A stretch of DNA of 64,000 bases, from contig OU452210.1 of assembly GCA_911728435.2 (NCBI GenBank), positions 682,001 to 746,000 on the forward strand. The letters are read 5' to 3'. A program made the translations under genes and the position numbers. This DNA comes from Apoderus coryli (taxonomy: Eukaryota > Arthropoda > Insecta > Coleoptera > Attelabidae). The notes below the pieces were generated by a model. That model saw only the letters and a list, made by a program, of their open reading frames with translations, was not told the origin of the DNA and did not search any database. Numbering within the stretch: the stretch's first letter is position 1; every line of letters starts with the position of its first letter. Below are positions 59,286-64,000 of the stretch, one piece after another.

Positions 59286-59582
59286 GGTGCTTTTTTTCAT
59301 AAATTTAAATATTCTTCTGTAACTCTGGAATGATTAAATTTAAATTTGGAGCATTTTTTCTATTTATCATTTTACGCTAAGACATCAAAATATAGCTGTT
59401 CACTCTTGTTTGACTTTATATTTATGCCTTTTTGAGACGCCCTGTTTAATAAAAATAATTTTTTTTCATGGTAGTTCTTATTTTTTCGACAAGCAAACAT
59501 TTTCATCAAGAATAACTTTTTTTCGTATCTTTCAATTTTTGGTCCATTTGTCCTCTTGTTAACCGCATCCATGGACATACTG

Positions 59583-61090
59583 TATATACAAGGAAATCAG
59601 TTGACACTGGATATCCGATATTATAACTTTTCACAAGTTAATTTAATTAAATTTGATATTTATTTATATTTAGGGGTCATGCTCATTCTGTCAGATATAA
59701 ATCGTCAATTGCGCCACCATTCCATTCTACTGCGATGTTTAGCGGTCTTTTTCTTATACTATTGCTAAATAATACAACATATTGCCGGGCGATGTGAAAT
59801 AATTGTTGACGGGCTATAGATTTAAGCGGTCTGTCAGACATGTTTTGAAAAATCTAGTATAAGCAGCGTAAGCATTTTATTATCTAGCAATATTTATAGT
59901 TCTTGTTTTGTTGTATTCAAAATCACTTATTGAAGATATCTGGAAGAATTTCTAGGGTATTTTGATTCTTCCTTAACACCATATGGTTTGCTGTTTCATT
60001 TCATTTCATTTTTGTATTGTGTTGCTAGTTTGTCTGTGTCGTTCTTTGTATTTAAGGTTGAGTGAGGAGGCTTAAGCCTCAACTTCGCCTATTGTAATAC
60101 TTTTTTGCAATAAAGTCTTTATTATTACATATAGGTACCTAGCCGAACCAGCGAATACTTTAAATACATATTTATATAGAATAATATGTAGATCTTGGTA
60201 TAAATAAGCTTTCGTAATCTGTTGGTAAGTATATGTATATAAAATTGTCCACAACTTAGGTACTAAGAACAAGAAATTAGAGTGCTGTAGTTACCGCACT
60301 CTTAGTACTGTAAATTTTCATACATACATGCATACTTAACTCAGACTACTGAATGCTGAATAGAAGCTTTCTAAGTAATAATTCAAGTTGTTGTGATTAA
60401 TCTGATTATTTATTGCTCTGGCGACAGCGCTTTTAGAAACGCCGGTATGTGCTGTAAAGATAAATTTAATTACTTTTGTTTTAAATGTATAAACTTGTCA
60501 CACCCTATATATTTTATTATTTTATTTTTAAAATTTTGCAATATAAATATTAAATATATTTTGCTATTAAATTGTAATTAATTTGCAACTCCTAAATAAA
60601 TAATTTTATAACACATTTTTGTAAAAATCAGAATTGGTTGAACGATTGTAAGATAGGTATGGATATACAATATATAACAAACAAATTAGTCCACATACAC
60701 GGTGGAACCCTAACAAGAAAACAATGGAATTTCACTAACTTGATACGTAATAAATCAAACACTATTGGTTCTAGAGAAAAAAATCCATCAAAACGGATAA
60801 TCTAGGTACAACTACATGTTGTAATATCATAGGATGTCGTATACTGGTATATGCATAAACCATCCCCAGACTGCAGAGTTTAGAAATCGGAATACTCGTT
60901 AAGAGTATATCAAATTAGTAAATTTCTTTGCGGTATCATCATTGGCTATAAATACATACGTAAATGATCCTATAATATTATTCATGTGATATTAATAAAT
61001 GCATCATTTGCAGGTAAGTCAAGAGATAAGGAATCAAATTTTTTAAGTATATACTTCTATTTTAAATACGTATTTAGTTTTCGTTTATAG
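59583..61090. other. mostly non-coding; a LINE-like 3' tail near 60107-60125
   Basis: No gene. The plus-strand sequence GCAATAAAGTCTTTATTATTAC (about 60106-60127) resembles the LINE tail at 21900 and may end a short retroposed fragment starting near 60000. A diverged copy of the 57530 repeat lies at 60285-60325. Confidence 0.4.
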
Positions 61091-61099
61091 CCTTTACTG

Positions 61100-61553
61100 A
61101 GACGGTCATTTCTTTTAGCACAGTAATTCTTAATAAGAGTTTTAACAATACTGTTAAGCATAATGGTAACAATTGCCTCAGACAATATATGTAAGATGCT
61201 ATATAAATTAAACGCTGGTGTGCACCAGACGGACTTTAAAACAAAAATATTGCCGAGCGACAAACTGTCTAAGCCTGTTCTAATAACATTTAATTCGGTT
61301 GAAATGCGAAATAAAATTCTCGAAAATAGGAAAAAGAAAGGATCGCTTCTTAGTACCGAATGCAACATTGGTGGTGAGGAGAGCTTTAGACAAAAATACA
61401 CGACAGTTATTTAATAATGTAAAAATTTTAAAGGAAAAGGGTTACAAGTTTGTGTGGTGCAAGAATGATCGAGTGTATGTTAGGAAGAAGGAGGGCGCTA
61501 ATGCAATTAGGGTCAGGGATGCAGTACATGTAGAAGAACTTAGTAATGTTTAA
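61100..61553 (+). pseudogene. LINE ORF1 C-terminal part
   Basis: Plus-strand ORF1 remnant of a CR1/jockey-group LINE. KTKILPSDKLSKPVLITFNSVEMRNKILENRK resembles an RNA-recognition-like fold. A frameshift near 61375 moves into a second frame, LFNNVKILKEKGYKFVWCKNDRVYVRKKEGA, ending at 61551. ORF1 binds element RNA. The N-terminal half is missing or unreadable. ORF2 starts 55 bases downstream. Confidence 0.65.
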
Positions 61554-61608
61554 GTATTGTTATTTTCTTTGTATATTAATCATAGATTACAATACAAAAT
61601 AAGTCATC

Positions 61609-62300
61609 ATGCCATTGGGTAAATTAAGAATATGTCATGTAAATGTTAGATGTCTGATTGCAAATTTTGATAAATTTTCCGATTATTTTCAGTGTAATGA
61701 TTTTGATGTTATAGGAGTTAGTGAGACTTGGTTAAAACCTGATATCACTGATCACTTTGTTCACTTGGATGGATATGTTTCTATACGAAAGGACAGGGAA
61801 AATAGAGGTGGAGGTGTTGGTCTCTATATAAGGAACTGCATTCAGTTTGAGACTATCCATTGTAGAGAGAATTTAGAAAGTATCTGGGTAAATATAAAAC
61901 TAAATAAAGTAAAAATTACTGTGGGCTGTGTTTACAATCCATCTAAGTCTAATTCTAATATTTTTATAGATAATTTGGAGAATGTGTTTTTAAATTTACT
62001 ACCCCAAACTGATGAACTTGTTTGTGTCGGTGATTTCAATATAGACCTGTTAAAACAGGAACATTTTATTGTGTCTGCGTATAGTAATTTATAGCATAGG
62101 CCTTGTACAGCTCATTAATGAACCAACTAGAATTACAGTAGGTACGAAGTCTCTGATAGACCACGTTATTGTTTCTGAACAATGCCGGGTGTTAGATTTT
62201 AGAGTTAGAACGGCTGACATTTCAGAACATGAATTAATATTTTTGACTGTTGATTTTAGTATTGAAAATATTCAGAGAACCCCGTATACCTATAGGAATT
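61609..62300 (+). pseudogene. LINE ORF2: AP-type endonuclease
   Basis: The 161-codon frame at 61609-62094 has the apurinic-endonuclease landmarks: Asn in CHVNVRCL (residue 12), Glu in SETWLKP (39), and Asp/Asn in GDFNIDLL (142, 144). A frameshift near 62090 passes to the next frame, which gives SLIDHVIVS and ISEHELIF, the last catalytic Asp/His region. It nicks the target for reverse transcription. Key residues survive; the frame does not. Confidence 0.8.
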
Positions 62301-64000
62301 TAAAAAACATAAATATAGATATCCTTTATGAGCACTTGCAAGCAATACCCTGGCAGAATATCTTTTATTTGAATAGTATTGATGAAAAGGTAACGTTTTT
62401 TAACGAGAATATTAATATATTGGATATACATGCTCCGCGTAAAACGGTGCACTTTAGGAAACCGCGAAAACCTTGGATAACCGATAATATAAAATATCTT
62501 ATTAAAATAAGAAATAAAGCTAAACACAAGTTTAAAAGAACGAGAAATATTCAACATTTCGACAACTATAAAGAACTTAGGAATTTTGTAAACAGAGCAA
62601 TACAGAAAGAGAAAAAAATTTTTCTGGTTACAACTATGCGCACCAACAATAAAACAGTATGGAATTCGTTGAAAAAATTAGAAATACTTAAGAAACCTAA
62701 ATATTGTATACCTAATCATTTAAACAACGCGAATGAAATAAAAAGTTATTTTGTTAACATCATTCCTACAGCAACAAATTCAAGAATAAATATTACAAAC
62801 TACTACTCTGGTGTTAAAAATTCTGTAAATTCTACACTCGAATCGAATTTCCAAGGCTCTGTGTCAAATAAAGTCTAAGGCTGTTGAGGTTGATGGCATA
62901 CATATAAACTTTCTTGTTTTTTGTTGTCCATTTATCTTAAAATATATATCACACATAGTAAACTTCTGTATAATAAATTCGGTATTTCCAAAAATTTGGA
63001 AAGTTGCGCAGGTGATACCGATTCCTAAAATTTCAACTCCGACAGATTTCAAGCATTTGCGGCCAGTGAGTATATTACCGTTCTTATCAAAGATTATAGA
63101 ACGAATTATTAAGGAACAACTTATAGAACATTTAACCAAGTATAATATTTTGCCAGAATCACAGTCGGGATTTAGGAGGGGTTTTAGTTATGCGACTGCA
63201 TTGCTTGATATCACTGATGATATATTCAGGGAAATTGATAAAAATAATTGCACTGCAATGGTCTTGTTAGATTACACAAAGGCTTTTGACACCCTACATC
63301 ATGATACACTTGCATGTATTTTAAAATATGTTGGTCTTTCTCAGAGTGCGGTTGATTTTATGCGAAATTACTTACATAATCGTAAACAACTGGTTAAATT
63401 GGATAGTCAGATTTCAGACGAGTTATCTATGTTAAGAGGAGTACCCCAAGGTACAATTCTGGGCCAGTTTTATATAGTCTGTATATATCACAGTTCCCTA
63501 ATTTCATAAACGAGTGCTCAATAAGAACATATGCCCATGACACGACTCTCCTCTATTCTTTCAGGCCAAGTGATTTGCAGAACAGCTGCAACATTATTAA
63601 CAGGGATTTGGATAATTTGAATCGAATATCTGAAGAACATTCTTTAAAATTAAATCCTGATAAATGTGTAGCAATGCTGTTTGGCAGGCCTGTGGATGTA
63701 CGAAGGTTGAAGCTAGGTGTGAGAATTGGCATAGGTAATCAACTGTTTCCGGTAAAAATTAAAGCTAGGAGTTTGGGATTACACATTGATACTTGATTGA
63801 TTTGAATGTCACGTTTCTGAATGTATCAAAAAAGCGATGTGTAATCTGAAGATTCTGTATAACGCCAAAAAATTAAAAATTACACTTTGCGAATCATTAG
63901 TATTATCACACTTTAATCATTGTGATGTTGTCTACGGGCCATGTCTGACTTCATATGCTGCACAACGAATACAAAAAATTCAAAAATGCTGTTTGCGGTT
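62301..64000 (+). pseudogene. LINE ORF2: linker and reverse transcriptase, runs off the window
   Basis: Linker to 62878, then a frameshift at about 62868 into KAVEVDGIHINF and, at 63012-63509, KISTPTDFKHLRPVSILPF, SQSGFRRGFSYAT, motif A VLLDYTKAFDTLHHD and RGVPQGTILG. Another shift near 63475 leads to the catalytic box, which reads TYAHDTTLLYSF: the usual YADD has its first Asp replaced by His. A stop follows at 63794, and thumb-like sequence (LCESLVLSHFNHCDVVYGP) runs to the window end. CR1/jockey-type; inactive. Confidence 0.85.

Larger units (their letters stand above)
57568..59582. mobile_element. long-TIR mariner-type element with internal repeats
   Basis: It begins CAGTATGTCCACGGATACGG and ends with the inverse. 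TA lies on both sides (57566-57567 and 59583-59584). The inverted ends mirror for about 290 bp (57568-57860 against 59290-59582). The interior has a transposase N-terminal fragment at about 58998-59280 and a cluster of direct and inverted repeats at 57898-58906. Non-autonomous. Confidence 0.85.

Noticed and set aside
58980..59300. 106-codon minus-strand frame
   Set aside because: It is the antisense of the mariner-like N-terminal fragment and carries no recognisable motif.
57131..64000. Search for further upstream TRPA exons
   Set aside because: No ankyrin-like minus-strand segment with matching phase was recognised. The start of the gene is probably outside the window or in a very small exon I cannot see.

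Overview
AT-rich eukaryotic DNA from an insect, most likely a hemipteran and possibly an aphid or a relative. The reasons are a painless/pyrexia-like TRPA ion-channel gene, GT-AG introns, Ty3/gypsy, BEL/Pao and jockey-type retroelements, and mariner and hAT elements. The species assignment is inference. There is no bacterial-style gene organisation, no functional tRNA or rRNA gene, and no CRISPR.

Layout. (1) Positions 1-2992 hold the 3' part of a decayed plus-strand Ty3/gypsy element with its 3' LTR. It abuts, and probably inserted into, (2) an older minus-strand gypsy element whose pieces lie at 2993-4112 (integrase), 16307-17692 (RNase H and RT), 20036-20422 (protease) and 20501-20761 (gag zinc knuckle). 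The integrase zinc-finger codons of that element are split by (3) a 12.2 kb unit at 4113-16306. This unit has 30-bp terminal inverted repeats and a 2-bp target duplication. It carries about 16 copies of a 182-bp satellite near one end, about 37 copies of an unrelated 110-bp satellite near the other, and exon-like coding fragments between them. This is the most unusual object in the window. (4) Positions 20.9-28.6 kb are a graveyard of LINE and BEL/Pao pieces. (5) Positions 28.6-31.3 kb are non-coding, with a pure (AATAT)n tract.

(6) From 31346 to 57130 runs the one host gene I recognise, on the minus strand: an ankyrin plus six-TM TRPA channel. Its large 3' exon (31346-33516) and the preceding exon (56868-57130) join in frame across a 23.35 kb intron. 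The intron is packed with nested elements: a 315-bp tandem repeat; a 5.4 kb palindromic TTAA-flanked element carrying a four-exon unknown gene with consistent phase; a BEL/Pao scrap; a complete gypsy with both LTRs, whose RT is split by a palindromic mariner-type element; a tRNA-like SINE head; and a second TTAA-flanked element. That second element itself contains an intact DD41D-type mariner and another palindromic mariner-type element.

(7) Positions 57.5-59.6 kb hold one more long-TIR mariner-type element with internal repeat clusters. Positions 61.1-64.0 kb hold a decayed LINE (ORF1 tail, endonuclease, RT) that continues past the window end.

Most coding sequence is mobile-element debris with frameshifts and stops. 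The apparently intact proteins are the TRPA exons, the mariner transposase at 52191-53303 and the small four-exon frame at 36521-37945. All calls come from reading the sequence alone; no database search was run.
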